DNA of 64,000 nucleotides, taken from contig CATOTJ020000003.1 in NCBI GenBank assembly GCA_951813525.2, positions 186,001 through 250,000 of the forward strand, read 5' to 3'. The translations under genes and the position numbers were made by a program. The DNA comes from Thermohalobaculum sp951813525. GTDB lineage: Bacteria; Pseudomonadota; Alphaproteobacteria; Rhodobacterales; Rhodobacteraceae. Under the pieces are notes generated by a model. It ran no database searches and was not told the DNA's origin. It saw only the letters and a program-made list of their open reading frames with translations. Position 1 is the stretch's first letter, and each line of letters begins with the position of its first letter. Of this stretch, positions 34,183-43,399 are shown in pieces.

Positions 34183-34632
34183 TTACTCCTCGTCCTCCGG
34201 CAGATTTATCAGGCCGCCGGGTTCGGACAACGCCTTCTGGATCTCGTCCGGGATCGGAATGGCTTTCAGGTTCCCGTCCTCCTGGATCTGCGCATAGATG
34301 CGGATCGCGCGTCCTTCGGTGATCACCGCCCCGTCGCGGGCCTGCACGGCTTTGCAATCCCAGTGCAGCGTCGATCCGCCGATTTTGACCAGCTTCATCG
34401 TGGTGCGGACCTTGTCGCCATACGCCGCCGGGCCGATGAACCGGAAATGCACATCGCCCATGACAAATGCGGTGCGCCGGGTCTTGATCAGCTCGTTCGT
34501 GCCGAACCCCAGACCGCGCAGCAACTCGTGCTCGGTTTCGTTGAACCAGGTGAACATCATCGGGTAGTACACCAACCCGAAAGGGTCGCTTTCACCCCAG
34601 GCGACGGTCAGCTCGCGCGAATACATGATCAT
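34183..34632 (-). CDS. Acyl-CoA thioesterase (4-hydroxybenzoyl-CoA type hot-dog fold)
   Basis: A 149-residue hot-dog-fold thioesterase. The catalytic Asp motif is clear (VAWGESDPFGLVYYPMMFTWFNE), followed by RTAFVMGDVHFRFIGPAAYGD and TLHWDCKAV strands. It would hydrolyse a CoA ester to the free acid. The start at 34632 follows a GGGGACC stretch, and an in-frame Met two codons later is also possible. It is divergent from an acyl-CoA ligase 98 bp away and precedes the racemase-like gene. Its role is probably in the same catabolic neighbourhood. Confidence 0.87.
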   Translation of the reverse strand: MIMYSRELTVAWGESDPFGLVYYPMMFTWFNETEHELLRGLGFGTNELIKTRRTAFVMGDVHFRFIGPAAYGDKVRTTMKLVKIGGSTLHWDCKAVQARDGAVITEGRAIRIYAQIQEDGNLKAIPIPDEIQKALSEPGGLINLPEDEE

Positions 34633-34730
34633 GGCGGGTCCCCTTCTTTTTTGCGCACCGTGACGCATATCGCGCGGTTGTCCAGCCCTCGCGTTGACAA
34701 CCGGCTGGGCCGCGCGGAAAGTCCCAGCCG

Positions 34731-36320
34731 ATGACCGATGACCAAACAGTCTATGATCGCTTTGCGCGCGTTGCCGCGCGTTGGCCGGGCCGTGCGTTTT
34801 TCAATGTTTTGCCGGAAACGGCTGACATTTATGGAATAGATGCAGGTGCATGGACCTATGGCGCCGCTCTGTCGGTCGTGGACCGGCTGGCCGATGCATA
34901 TGCAAACAATGGCTATGGGCCGGGCCACCGCGTCGGACTGTTGTTGGAGAACAGGCCCGATTTTCTGTGGCACTGGTTGGCGCTGAACAGGGTCGGTGCC
35001 GGGATTGTGCCGATCAATCCGGACCTGCGCCGGGGCGAGCTGACCTATTTGATCGAGCATTCAGAAATGGCGGCAGCGATCGCCATACCGGGGCGGGCGT
35101 CGGATCTAAACGCAGCAGAGCCGGGTTTGAAGGTTGTCGCACCGGACGAGGTGCCGCCCGCCGTGACCGGCGCCGGACCCCGCACCGACGATCCGGAATG
35201 TGCCCTGCTCTACACCTCGGGCACGACCGGGCGTCCGAAGGGCTGCGTGTTGACGAACCGCTATTTCCTTCGGTGCGGGGATTGGTATGCGGGCGTTGGC
35301 GGACATCTGAACATTGCCGAAGACCCCCAAGAGCGGATGCTGACCCCGTTGCCGCTGTTTCACATGAACGCGCTGGCCTGCTCGGTCATGGGGATGATGA
35401 CGGTGGGCGGGTGCCTTTCGGTGCTGGACCGCTTCCATCCCAGAACATGGTGGAACAGCGTGCGGGCGGCCGAAGCGACCTGCATTCATTACCTCGGGAT
35501 CATGCCTCCGCTTTTCATGGCCGAGGCGCCGGGGCCTGCCGATCGGGACCATTCGGTGCGCTTTGGCTTTGGCGCCGGGATCGATCCGGCGATCCACGCG
35601 GCCTGCGAAGAGCGGTTCGGCTTCCCGTTCGTCGAGGGCTGGGCCATGACCGAAACCGGGTCGGGCGGTGTCATCATGGCAACCCATGACCCGCGCCCGG
35701 TGGGCCAGGGCAGCTTTGGCCGCCCGCGCGGCGGGGTCGAGGCGCGGATCGTGACCGATGACGGGCGCGAGGCAGGCACGGACGAGCCGGGAGAGATGCT
35801 GGTGCGCCGGGCGGGCGATGACCCGCGCTGGGGGTTTTTTCGCGAGTATCTGAAGAATCCGGAGGCAACGGCGGAGGCCTGGCAGGACGGCTGGCTGCAC
35901 ACGGGCGATGTCGTGCTGAAGACGGCGGACGGCGATTTCCGGTTCGTCGATCGCAAAAAGAACGTGATCCGGCGGTCGGGCGAGAATATTTCAGCCGCCG
36001 AGATCGAGAGCCTGCTGGGGCGGCATCCGGCGATAGATGCAATTGCATGCACTCCGGTCCCGGATCAGATGCGGGGCGAGGAGGTCTGTGCGCTTGTCGT
36101 CTCGGACAGGCGCAACCGTAAGGCAGCCGAGGCACTGGTGCGCTGGTCGCTGGCAGAGATGGCCTATTTCAAAGCGCCGGGCTGGCTGGCCTTTGTCGAC
36201 GACATTCCCAAGACCGCCACCAACAAACTGCAGCGCGGGGAAATCAAGACAATCGGTGCCCGCCTGGTCGCCGAAGGATCGGCCTTTGACTGCCGGGCGC
36301 TGAAGAAAAGGACGGCCTAG
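34731..36320 (+). CDS. AMP-forming acyl-CoA synthetase (crotonobetaine/carnitine ligase-like)
   Basis: A 529-residue ligase of the ANL superfamily. Motifs: LLYTSGTTGRPKGCVLTN (P-loop), PLPLFHMNALACS, GWAMTETGSGG (A5), GDVVLKTADGDFRFVDRKKNVIRRSGENISAAEIE (A7-A8), and the terminal lysine region PKTATNKLQR. It starts a plus-strand operon with a thiolase-fold gene (1 bp gap), a DUF35-SDR fusion and a cyclase. Likely role: CoA activation of the acid that the operon degrades. Substrate unknown. Confidence 0.9.
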   Translation: MTDDQTVYDRFARVAARWPGRAFFNVLPETADIYGIDAGAWTYGAALSVVDRLADAYANNGYGPGHRVGLLLENRPDFLWHWLALNRVGAGIVPINPDLRRGELTYLIEHSEMAAAIAIPGRASDLNAAEPGLKVVAPDEVPPAVTGAGPRTDDPECALLYTSGTTGRPKGCVLTNRYFLRCGDWYAGVGGHLNIAEDPQERMLTPLPLFHMNALACSVMGMMTVGGCLSVLDRFHPRTWWNSVRAAEATCIHYLGIMPPLFMAEAPGPADRDHSVRFGFGAGIDPAIHAACEERFGFPFVEGWAMTETGSGGVIMATHDPRPVGQGSFGRPRGGVEARIVTDDGREAGTDEPGEMLVRRAGDDPRWGFFREYLKNPEATAEAWQDGWLHTGDVVLKTADGDFRFVDRKKNVIRRSGENISAAEIESLLGRHPAIDAIACTPVPDQMRGEEVCALVVSDRRNRKAAEALVRWSLAEMAYFKAPGWLAFVDDIPKTATNKLQRGEIKTIGARLVAEGSAFDCRALKKRTA

Positions 36321-36321
36321 G

Positions 36322-37488
36322 GTGCGGGCGCGCCAATCCTATGAAGGGGTCGCCGTCGCGGTCCCGGTAAGCATCCCTTATGTCCGCTATTCCATTGAAT
36401 CAGCACATTGGTGGATCGCGCGGGCCTTGCGGACGTTGTGCGATCGCGCCGGTGTTTCGCACCGCGATCTGGATGGGTTGTCGATTTCTTCCTTCACGCT
36501 GGCGCCTGACACTGCGGTCGGGCTGACCCAACATATCGGCGTGACACCGCGCTGGTTGGATCATGTGCCGATGGGCGGCGCGTCGGGCGTGGTTGCGCTG
36601 CGCCGGGCGGCCCGGGCGGTCCAATCGGGTGACGCCGAGATGGTTGCCTGCGTTGCCGGCGACACCAATCATGTGGACAGCTTTCGCCGTCTTCTTGGGT
36701 CGTTTTCGCGCTTCGCCCAAGATGCCAGCTATCCCTATGGATTTGGCGGGCCGAATGCGTCCTTTGCCCTGCTGACCGATCACTATATGCGCATGCATGG
36801 AACCAGCCGTGAACAGTTCGGATCGATCTGTGTCGACCAGCGGACCAACGCTTTGGCCTATCCCCAGGCGATCATGAAAAAGCCCCTCAGCCTGGAGGAT
36901 TATCTCGGAGCGCGCCCGATCTCTGACCCGCTGCATCTTTTCGATTGCGTGATGCCGGTGGCGGGATCCGAGGCGTTCTTGGTCATGACGACCCAGAAGG
37001 CCGAGGAACTGGGCCTGCCCCATGCAAGGGTTTTAAGCGCCATCGAACGCCATAACGCCTTTCCGGACGATCCGATCCAGATCCGTGGCGGCTGGGCCAT
37101 GGATGTGGATGAGTTCTGGCAGATGGCCGGTTGCGGCCCGGACGATATGGACTGTGTGCAGACCTATGACGATTATCCCGTCATCGTCGCGATGCAGATC
37201 GAGGATCTGGGCTTTGCCCCCAAGGGCGAGGGCGCCACATTCATGGCGGCGCGCGATACCACGGCGGCCGGAGAGTTTCCGCACAACACATCCGGCGGAC
37301 AGTTGTCTGCCGGACAGGCCGGGGCGGCGGGCGGCTATCTGGGCCTGGTCGAGGGGCTGCGGCAGGTAACCGGGCAAGCCCTGGGCCTGCAGGTCCAAGG
37401 CGCTGAAAAAGCGCTGATTTCCGGGTTCGGCATGATCAATTACGACCGAGGGCTTTGTTCGGCATCGGCGGTGTTGGAGGGGGCATGA
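36322..37488 (+). CDS. Thiolase-fold protein (SCP-x/Ltp2-like) without the nucleophilic cysteine
   Basis: A 388-residue thiolase-superfamily protein starting at GTG 36322. The loop that carries the nucleophile Cys in true thiolases reads PMGGASGVVALRRA here, with Gly instead of Cys. The C-terminal Cys site is replaced too (ISGFGMINYDRG). A Tyr-rich segment CVQTYDDYPVIVAMQIEDLGF and HNTSGGQLSAGQAG resemble steroid side-chain aldolases such as Ltp2, which need a DUF35 partner. The next gene encodes a DUF35 domain and overlaps by 4 bp, supporting that reading. A retro-aldol role is inferred, not shown. Confidence 0.82.
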   Translation: MRARQSYEGVAVAVPVSIPYVRYSIESAHWWIARALRTLCDRAGVSHRDLDGLSISSFTLAPDTAVGLTQHIGVTPRWLDHVPMGGASGVVALRRAARAVQSGDAEMVACVAGDTNHVDSFRRLLGSFSRFAQDASYPYGFGGPNASFALLTDHYMRMHGTSREQFGSICVDQRTNALAYPQAIMKKPLSLEDYLGARPISDPLHLFDCVMPVAGSEAFLVMTTQKAEELGLPHARVLSAIERHNAFPDDPIQIRGGWAMDVDEFWQMAGCGPDDMDCVQTYDDYPVIVAMQIEDLGFAPKGEGATFMAARDTTAAGEFPHNTSGGQLSAGQAGAAGGYLGLVEGLRQVTGQALGLQVQGAEKALISGFGMINYDRGLCSASAVLEGA

Positions 37489-38726
37489 CCGATCCGATCA
37501 AAGCCCCGCCGCGAAAGGACCCGCAACTGCGCACAAAATCGCCGCTGCTGCCACCAGCGCCGCGCAGCCGGGCGGCGGTGCAGATGTCGGCCGGGGCGGC
37601 GCGCGGTGCGCTGTGTCTGCAACATTGCGCCGAATGCGCCAACGTTGCCTATCCGCCGCGCGATGCCTGCCCGTCGTGCCTGTCGCATCGGTTGATCTGG
37701 CGCGAGACACCAGGCGCAGGTCAGGTGATCGCAGAGACAACCGTGCAGACCACGCCGGACAGCTATTTCCGCGAACGCATGCCCTGGCGTGTCGGCACAG
37801 TTCAGCTGGACGCCGGGCCGATGCTGATGGCCCATCTGCACGGCGATGTGACTGTGCCCGGACCCGTCCGCGTTCGCGCCTATCTGGACAAATCCGGCAA
37901 TGGCGTTCTGATGGCCCTGCCTGTCGAGGAGACCCCGAACATGGCCGATGATGTGCAATTGCGCGAATTGACGGCGAGCCCCAGGCGCCGCCGGGCCCTG
38001 GTGACCGATGGACGAACGCAGCTGGGCCAGGAAGTTGCCAGGGCGTTAATAGATGCAGGTGCATCGGAAGTATTCGTCGGCGTCGCAACACCCTGGATGC
38101 CCTTTGATGGCCGCGACGCGCTGCACGAGGTTGGCGGGATCGAGATCGTCGCACTGGATATCACCGACGCCAATTCGGTGCGCGAATTGGCCGGAGAGAT
38201 CGGCGGCAAGACCGATATTCTGATCAACACGGCAGACCATGTGCGCCCCGGCGGTGTGATGGGCCGGCATGGGCTGAGTACGACGCGCGACGAGTTTGAA
38301 GTGAACGTCTTCGGCCTGCAACGCCTGGCCCAGCAGTTCGGCCCGGGCATGGTCGGGCGCGGCGCCGACGGTGTCAGGGCCGCCGCCGCCTTTGTCGACA
38401 TCCTGTCGGTCTATGCTCTGGCCAACTGGCGGGATTTCGGCAGTCATTCGGCGTCGACCGCGGCCCGTCTTTCCATGTTGCAATGCCTGCGCGGTGAAAT
38501 GCGGGCGGGCGGCGTGCGTGTCCTGTCGGTCTTTTCGGGCCCAATCGAAGACGACTGGCACCAGCCGGTCCCGCCGCCCAAAGTGGCGCCCGGCGCAGTC
38601 GCGCGGGCGGTTGTGACCGCGTTGGAGCAGGGCATTGAAGAAAGTTTCGTCGGCGACATTGCCAAGGATGTGTTGGCACGATGGCAGAACAATCCCAAGG
38701 TTCTGGAGCGGGAGTTGCAGGGATGA
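37485..38726 (+). CDS. DUF35 (Zn-ribbon/OB-fold) protein fused to an SDR-like domain
   Basis: A 413-residue fusion. The N-terminal half (about 40-155) is DUF35: a rubredoxin-like zinc site (CLQHCAECANVAYPPRDACPSC) and an OB fold (GQVIAETTVQTTP, PWRVGTVQLDAGPMLMAHL). From about 165 a short-chain dehydrogenase fold follows, but the Gly-rich loop (VTDGRTQLGQEVA), the usual N-A-A-G (here NTAD) and the Tyr-x-x-x-Lys pair (region HSASTAARLSM) are degenerate, so catalysis by the SDR part is doubtful. The start overlaps the thiolase-fold stop by 4 bp. DUF35 proteins commonly pair with thiolase-fold partners. Confidence 0.84.
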   Translation: MTDPIKAPPRKDPQLRTKSPLLPPAPRSRAAVQMSAGAARGALCLQHCAECANVAYPPRDACPSCLSHRLIWRETPGAGQVIAETTVQTTPDSYFRERMPWRVGTVQLDAGPMLMAHLHGDVTVPGPVRVRAYLDKSGNGVLMALPVEETPNMADDVQLRELTASPRRRRALVTDGRTQLGQEVARALIDAGASEVFVGVATPWMPFDGRDALHEVGGIEIVALDITDANSVRELAGEIGGKTDILINTADHVRPGGVMGRHGLSTTRDEFEVNVFGLQRLAQQFGPGMVGRGADGVRAAAAFVDILSVYALANWRDFGSHSASTAARLSMLQCLRGEMRAGGVRVLSVFSGPIEDDWHQPVPPPKVAPGAVARAVVTALEQGIEESFVGDIAKDVLARWQNNPKVLERELQG

Positions 38727-39502
38727 TCCTGAACGATTTGATCGCCGGAATTGCCGGGGGAGCGGTCCGGATCGTCGATCTGACCCACGCGCTGACGCCG
38801 GATTTTCCGGTGATGGTTTTGCCGCCGGAGTTCGGCCAGTGCCAGCCCTTCCGGTTGGAAGAGGTGAGCCGATATGACGAGCGCGGCCCGGCCTGGTATT
38901 GGAATAATCTGACGATGTCTGAACATGCGGGCACGCATTTCGACGCGCCCGCCCATTGGGTATCGGGCCGACAATTGCCGGCGAACACCGTCGATCAATT
39001 GCCGTTGGACAATCTGGTGGCGCCGGCCTGCGTTCTGGATTTTTCGGCGGAAAGCGCGGCTGATCGGGATTTTCTGCTGACGGTCGATCACATTCGCGCC
39101 TGGGAGGAGGCCCATGGCGCGATCCCGCCCGGGCAGTGGGTCCTGTTTCGGACAGATTGGGCCAGGCTGGTCGGGACCGACGCTTATCTGGGGATGGAAC
39201 GGGACGGCGCCCATTCGCCCGGGCCTGCGCCGGATGCGGTCAAGTTTCTGGTCGAAGAGCGCGACATAATCGGCCTGGGCACCGAGACGGTCGGCACCGA
39301 TGCGGGCCAGGGCGCGCACCTGTCGCCGCCCTATCCGGCGCATTACATTTTGCACGGCGCCGGGCGCTATGGGCTGCAATGCCTTGCCAATCTGGACCAG
39401 TTACCGGCCAAAGGGGCGGTGATCATCTGCCCGCCGCTGAAGGTTCTGGACGGGTCCGGCAGCCCGTTGCGGGTTTTGGCCTTGGTTGAAGAGCGGCGCT
39501 GA
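38723..39502 (+). CDS. Cyclase/kynurenine formamidase-like metal-dependent hydrolase
   Basis: A 259-residue protein of the cyclase family (PF04199-type). The metal motif is H-x-G-T-H-x-D (SEHAGTHFDAPAH). Other family segments are VDLTHALTPDFPVM, VLFRTDWARL, IIGLGTETVGTDAG and a late YGLQCLANLDQLPAKGAVIICPPL. It starts at ATG 38723, overlapping the stop of the DUF35-SDR gene by 4 bp, and ends the operon, convergent with iorB. Members hydrolyse amides or lactones such as formylkynurenine. The nearby indolepyruvate oxidoreductase would suit aromatic amino acid catabolism, but this is inference. Confidence 0.88.
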   Translation: MILNDLIAGIAGGAVRIVDLTHALTPDFPVMVLPPEFGQCQPFRLEEVSRYDERGPAWYWNNLTMSEHAGTHFDAPAHWVSGRQLPANTVDQLPLDNLVAPACVLDFSAESAADRDFLLTVDHIRAWEEAHGAIPPGQWVLFRTDWARLVGTDAYLGMERDGAHSPGPAPDAVKFLVEERDIIGLGTETVGTDAGQGAHLSPPYPAHYILHGAGRYGLQCLANLDQLPAKGAVIICPPLKVLDGSGSPLRVLALVEERR

Positions 39503-39541
39503 GGGCGCGAGGGTTGCTGCGGAGCGATCTCTCATAGAGCG

Positions 39542-41068
39542 TTAGGTGAAGCTGGCGACTGTTTTCAAAGCGCCGTCCAGTGCCTCGCCCTTTTCGTCCT
39601 GCAGGGCGGCTTCGCGCAGGCGGCGCAACCAGTCCGCAGCATCGTCGCGGCCCTGCAACGCCGGAAGGACACCCAGAACACGGTCGAACTTCGATGTGCC
39701 GCGATCATGGGTATCGGAATACCCCTTGATCAGACGCCGCGTTGCCAGGATTTCGGTGGCCAGCGCCGGGTTCGTCTGCGCGGTCTTGCGCGCCAGGGCC
39801 AGCCATTCGTTAATGTGCTGCATTTCGATCCGGTGGCGCAGGGTGCCCCGGCGCCAACGGCGCAGACCACCGACCAGATAGAGTTGCGTGAACCCGAGGA
39901 CCGTGTCCGAGCGCACACGCCGTCCGCGATTGATCAGCCGGTCGATCAGACGGACAAGTCGGGGGCGTGCCTCGATCCAGGCGCCCAGGCGGGCCGGGAG
40001 TGTGCCGCAAAATTCCTGCGCGCGCGGGTGCATGAATTCGGTCAGGTGCATGTGGCGATCGCCGGTCCCCATCTCGTCACGGATGCGGTCAAAGCGGCTG
40101 GGCCGGGTTTTAAGATCGGCGACACGGATGACATCGTCATAGGCCATGGCGTTGGCAATATACTTGGCCGCCGTGACCGCGAGTTCGCCGTTGGCATCGC
40201 CATCGCCATCGCCTTCACCGCTTTCGGTGAATGGTTTCAGACGGTCGAGATATTCGCTGCCATAGGCCGCGTCCTGAAAGTCGGTCGTCTTGACCAACCC
40301 GGCGCGGGCGATGTCCTGCAAGCCGGTCGCAAAGCCTTCAATGCGCGCAACGTTGGAATTCCAAATTGCGAGTTCATTTTCGGGGCCGGTGGCGGTTGCG
40401 GCAGGCTGCGGCGCCGCCGTGTCTTCGGCGCTTTCATCAGGACCGTTGTGGCCTGCGCGGAAGGCGGTCAGGCTTGCCTCGACCCCGCGCCCGCCCGCGC
40501 GGATGACGTTCTCGAAACTCGCGGCATCGAAGGGCAGCGCGCCTGAGCCTGCCAAGGCCCCGAAGAGAGTTGCTGAAATGACCGACCCCGCCGCCGCCGC
40601 CGGGCGTTGCATGTCGAACGCGATAACGCGGGCGGCAGCGGCGTCGAGCGCCGCCGTCACCTCTTCGCCGTCAACCCGGCCGTCGCCAGGCACGATCTTT
40701 TCGCTGACCGACAATGCCCTGTGGGTCGAGGCGATCAGAGTGGTCCGGTCAGGTGTCACAAAACCGCGCAGAACGGCGCGGCCCGCCTCCATCCACTCCG
40801 CAGCGATCAGGATATCGACATCGCCAGGCGCCGGGGCCAAGGCGAACACCGGATCGCGGCCGGTATCGGGTGCCATCTCGACATAGTAGATCGTGGCGCC
40901 GGTGCGCTGGGCGACACCCGCAACAGCGGTGGATTGGACGCGCCAGCCCTGGCTTTCTGCCAGATCGACGATCCAGTTGGTCAGCACGCCGCCGCCCTGC
41001 CCGCCGACGGCAAGGACGGCGAGTTTGATCACGCGGGTTTCGGTGAAGATGGCCGCCGGGGCGTTCAT
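39542..41068 (-). CDS. iorB: Indolepyruvate oxidoreductase subunit beta (long form)
   Basis: A 508-residue protein. The N-terminal quarter is the 2-oxoacid oxidoreductase gamma/beta domain (KLAVLAVGGQGGGVLTNWI, then AGVAQRTGATIYYVEM). The remainder is the extra C-terminal region of long alphaproteobacterial IorB proteins. The subunit works with IorA to oxidatively decarboxylate aryl-pyruvates to aryl-acetyl-CoA with ferredoxin. Its start overlaps the iorA stop by 4 bp. Confidence 0.9.
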   Translation of the reverse strand: MNAPAAIFTETRVIKLAVLAVGGQGGGVLTNWIVDLAESQGWRVQSTAVAGVAQRTGATIYYVEMAPDTGRDPVFALAPAPGDVDILIAAEWMEAGRAVLRGFVTPDRTTLIASTHRALSVSEKIVPGDGRVDGEEVTAALDAAAARVIAFDMQRPAAAAGSVISATLFGALAGSGALPFDAASFENVIRAGGRGVEASLTAFRAGHNGPDESAEDTAAPQPAATATGPENELAIWNSNVARIEGFATGLQDIARAGLVKTTDFQDAAYGSEYLDRLKPFTESGEGDGDGDANGELAVTAAKYIANAMAYDDVIRVADLKTRPSRFDRIRDEMGTGDRHMHLTEFMHPRAQEFCGTLPARLGAWIEARPRLVRLIDRLINRGRRVRSDTVLGFTQLYLVGGLRRWRRGTLRHRIEMQHINEWLALARKTAQTNPALATEILATRRLIKGYSDTHDRGTSKFDRVLGVLPALQGRDDAADWLRRLREAALQDEKGEALDGALKTVASFT

Positions 41069-43245
41069 TCCGCTGCCTCAAGCGTTGGCGCGGCGGGCGG
41101 GATCGCCGGAACGCGCAGGACGCGCCTGCTTCGCCGGGCCTGCAGCCAACCGATAATGCGCCCGCGCCAACGGGCCAGAAAGCGGTCCCAGCCAACCGGA
41201 TTGTCGATTACTTCGGCGCGGTAGAAGGAGGGGCAGAGCACCGCGGCATCCGCCACCTCGCCGCAATTGCCGCAACCCACACAGGTTTCATCGATGGCGG
41301 CGACCGGGTCATCGCGCAGCGGGTCGTCCAGATGTTTCAGTCCCAGAGACGGGCAGCCCGACAGCCGCATGCAGGCGTGGTCGCCCGTGCAGATGTTCTC
41401 GTCCACACCAAAGCGGGGCGTGGCAAGGCGGTGCCCGTCCTTTTTCAGCTTTACCCGTTCCGGGCGCTCGCGGCGCTGGCGGTTCAGCATGCACTCCGAC
41501 GACGCGACAATGACCTTTGGGCCCTGCACCTCGGTCGTTAGAGCCTCTTTCAAAACCGCACGCATTTTCGGCACGTCATAAGTGCGGTCGATCTGACGGA
41601 CCCAGTTGACGCCCATGCCCCGCACGGCGTTCGCGATCGGGTGTTTGGTCGACTTCGACTGATTGTCGGCGCGCGAAGACAGGATGTCCTGGCCGCCGGT
41701 TGCGGCGGAATAATAGTTGTCGACAATGACGATGACGCCGTCCTGCTTGTTGTAGACCGCATTCCCGATGCTGGACGTCAAACCGTTATGCCAGAACCCG
41801 CCGTCGCCGATGAAACTGATCGAGCGGCGGGCACCGTCGGCCTTCAGCGCCGAGGCCGACGCCGGTCCGAGGCCGAACCCCATGGTCGTGCCGCCGATCT
41901 CGAAAGGCGGCATGATCGAAAAGAGGTGGCAGCCGATATCAGAGGAGATATGGTGCGGCCCAAGCTCCTGTTCGACCAGCTTTGTTGCGGCAAAGATCGG
42001 GCGTTCAGGGCAACCGGTACAGAACCCGGGCGGGCGCGGCGGAACGGTGCCGGAGAGGTCAGGGATCTGCGCCGCAGGGTCGGCATTCGGTGCGCGGGCG
42101 GCATCCGGCAGCAGGGCGGGCCCGTGTTGGCGCACAAAGGCGCCGATCCCGTCGAGCATGATCTGACCTGTGTATTCGCCCGCCATCGGTAAAACGTCCT
42201 TGCCGGACAGATGGCATCCGGCCCCTGCCTTGAAGAGCATGGCGCCGACCGCTTCTTCCAGATAGGCGGGCTGGCCTTCCTCGACCATCAGCACGGCTTT
42301 CTTGCCCTCGCAAAATTCAACCAGTTCCGTGTCGAGCAGCGGATAGGTGACGTTCAGCACATGCAGCGGAATCTGCGTGTCGCCGTAGAGGTCGGCGAGG
42401 CCGAGGCGTTGCAGCGCCCGGATCACGGAATTGTACATGCCGCCTTGCAGGATAATGCCGATCTCGCCATCCGCCGGGCCAAAGCGTTCGTTCAATGCAT
42501 TTTCCGTGATGAACCGGCGGGCCGCCGGAAGGCGGTGTTCGATCTTTTCCTGTTCATGCAAATAGGACGCGGGCGGCAGCACGATGCGGTCGGTCTTGCG
42601 GCGCGGCGCCTCCAGCGCGTCGCGCACGGTGAAGGTAGGCGCGACATTGTCGGAGGTCTGGAAATGGCCATGGACATGACAGGCGCGGATGCGGACCTCG
42701 AGCATTACCGGGGTGTTCGATGCCTCGGAAAGCGCAAAGCCGTCCGAGACGGCCTTGACGATCGAGGGATGATTGGGCCGGGGGTCCAGCAGCCAGACTT
42801 GCGACTTGGTGGCGAACGCGTGCGAGCGTTCCTGCATGATCGAGGACCCCTCGCCATAGTCCTCTCCGATGATCAACAGAGTCCCACCGGTTACCCCGCC
42901 CGACGCGAGATTGGCCAGCGCATCGGAGGCGACATTCAGGCCGACCGTGGATTTGAACGTCACGGCGCCCCGGATCGGGTAATGCACCGAAGCGGCCAGC
43001 ATGGCGGTGGCTGCCGCCTCGGACGCGGACGCTTCGAAATGAACGCCAAGCTCGCCCAGAATGTCCTGAGCATCCGAGAGCACATCCATCAAATGGCTGA
43101 TAGGCGCGCCCTGATAGCCGCCCACATATCCGACGCCCGATTCCAGCAGCGCCTTGGTGATCGCCAGGATCCCCTCGCCGCGAAAGGTCTGACCCGCGCC
43201 CATGCGCAGTTTCTTGACCTCTTCTTTGAATGACCGTTCGGCCAA
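41065..43245 (-). CDS. iorA: Indolepyruvate ferredoxin oxidoreductase subunit alpha
   Basis: A 726-residue thiamine-diphosphate enzyme subunit. The N-terminal domain is of pyruvate:ferredoxin oxidoreductase type (GVGYVGGYQGAPISHLMDVL, AAVEASASEA-like region). The TPP-binding domain carries FCTGCPERPIFAA and GDGGFWHNGLTSSIGNA. Two [4Fe-4S]-type clusters follow (CTGDHACMRLSGCPSL and CVGCGNCGEVADAAVLC). It converts indolepyruvate, phenylpyruvate or related acids to acyl-CoA. The C-terminal tail is Arg- and Pro-rich. It is the first gene of the iorAB pair and faces the MFS gene across a 154-bp divergent gap. Confidence 0.93.
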   Translation of the reverse strand: MAERSFKEEVKKLRMGAGQTFRGEGILAITKALLESGVGYVGGYQGAPISHLMDVLSDAQDILGELGVHFEASASEAAATAMLAASVHYPIRGAVTFKSTVGLNVASDALANLASGGVTGGTLLIIGEDYGEGSSIMQERSHAFATKSQVWLLDPRPNHPSIVKAVSDGFALSEASNTPVMLEVRIRACHVHGHFQTSDNVAPTFTVRDALEAPRRKTDRIVLPPASYLHEQEKIEHRLPAARRFITENALNERFGPADGEIGIILQGGMYNSVIRALQRLGLADLYGDTQIPLHVLNVTYPLLDTELVEFCEGKKAVLMVEEGQPAYLEEAVGAMLFKAGAGCHLSGKDVLPMAGEYTGQIMLDGIGAFVRQHGPALLPDAARAPNADPAAQIPDLSGTVPPRPPGFCTGCPERPIFAATKLVEQELGPHHISSDIGCHLFSIMPPFEIGGTTMGFGLGPASASALKADGARRSISFIGDGGFWHNGLTSSIGNAVYNKQDGVIVIVDNYYSAATGGQDILSSRADNQSKSTKHPIANAVRGMGVNWVRQIDRTYDVPKMRAVLKEALTTEVQGPKVIVASSECMLNRQRRERPERVKLKKDGHRLATPRFGVDENICTGDHACMRLSGCPSLGLKHLDDPLRDDPVAAIDETCVGCGNCGEVADAAVLCPSFYRAEVIDNPVGWDRFLARWRGRIIGWLQARRSRRVLRVPAIPPAAPTLEAAE

Positions 43246-43399
43246 TGCGCTCTCCTATAAATCTGTCTTCTAGCTATCAATCCCGCCTCGAACAGGCAAC
43301 GCACAGACGAAGCACTGTCGTTCAAGATTGGGATATCGCGCGGGCCGGTCTTGCATTCCCTGCCTTGCCCCCCTCTAAGGGCGGCAAGGAGTCCTCCGA

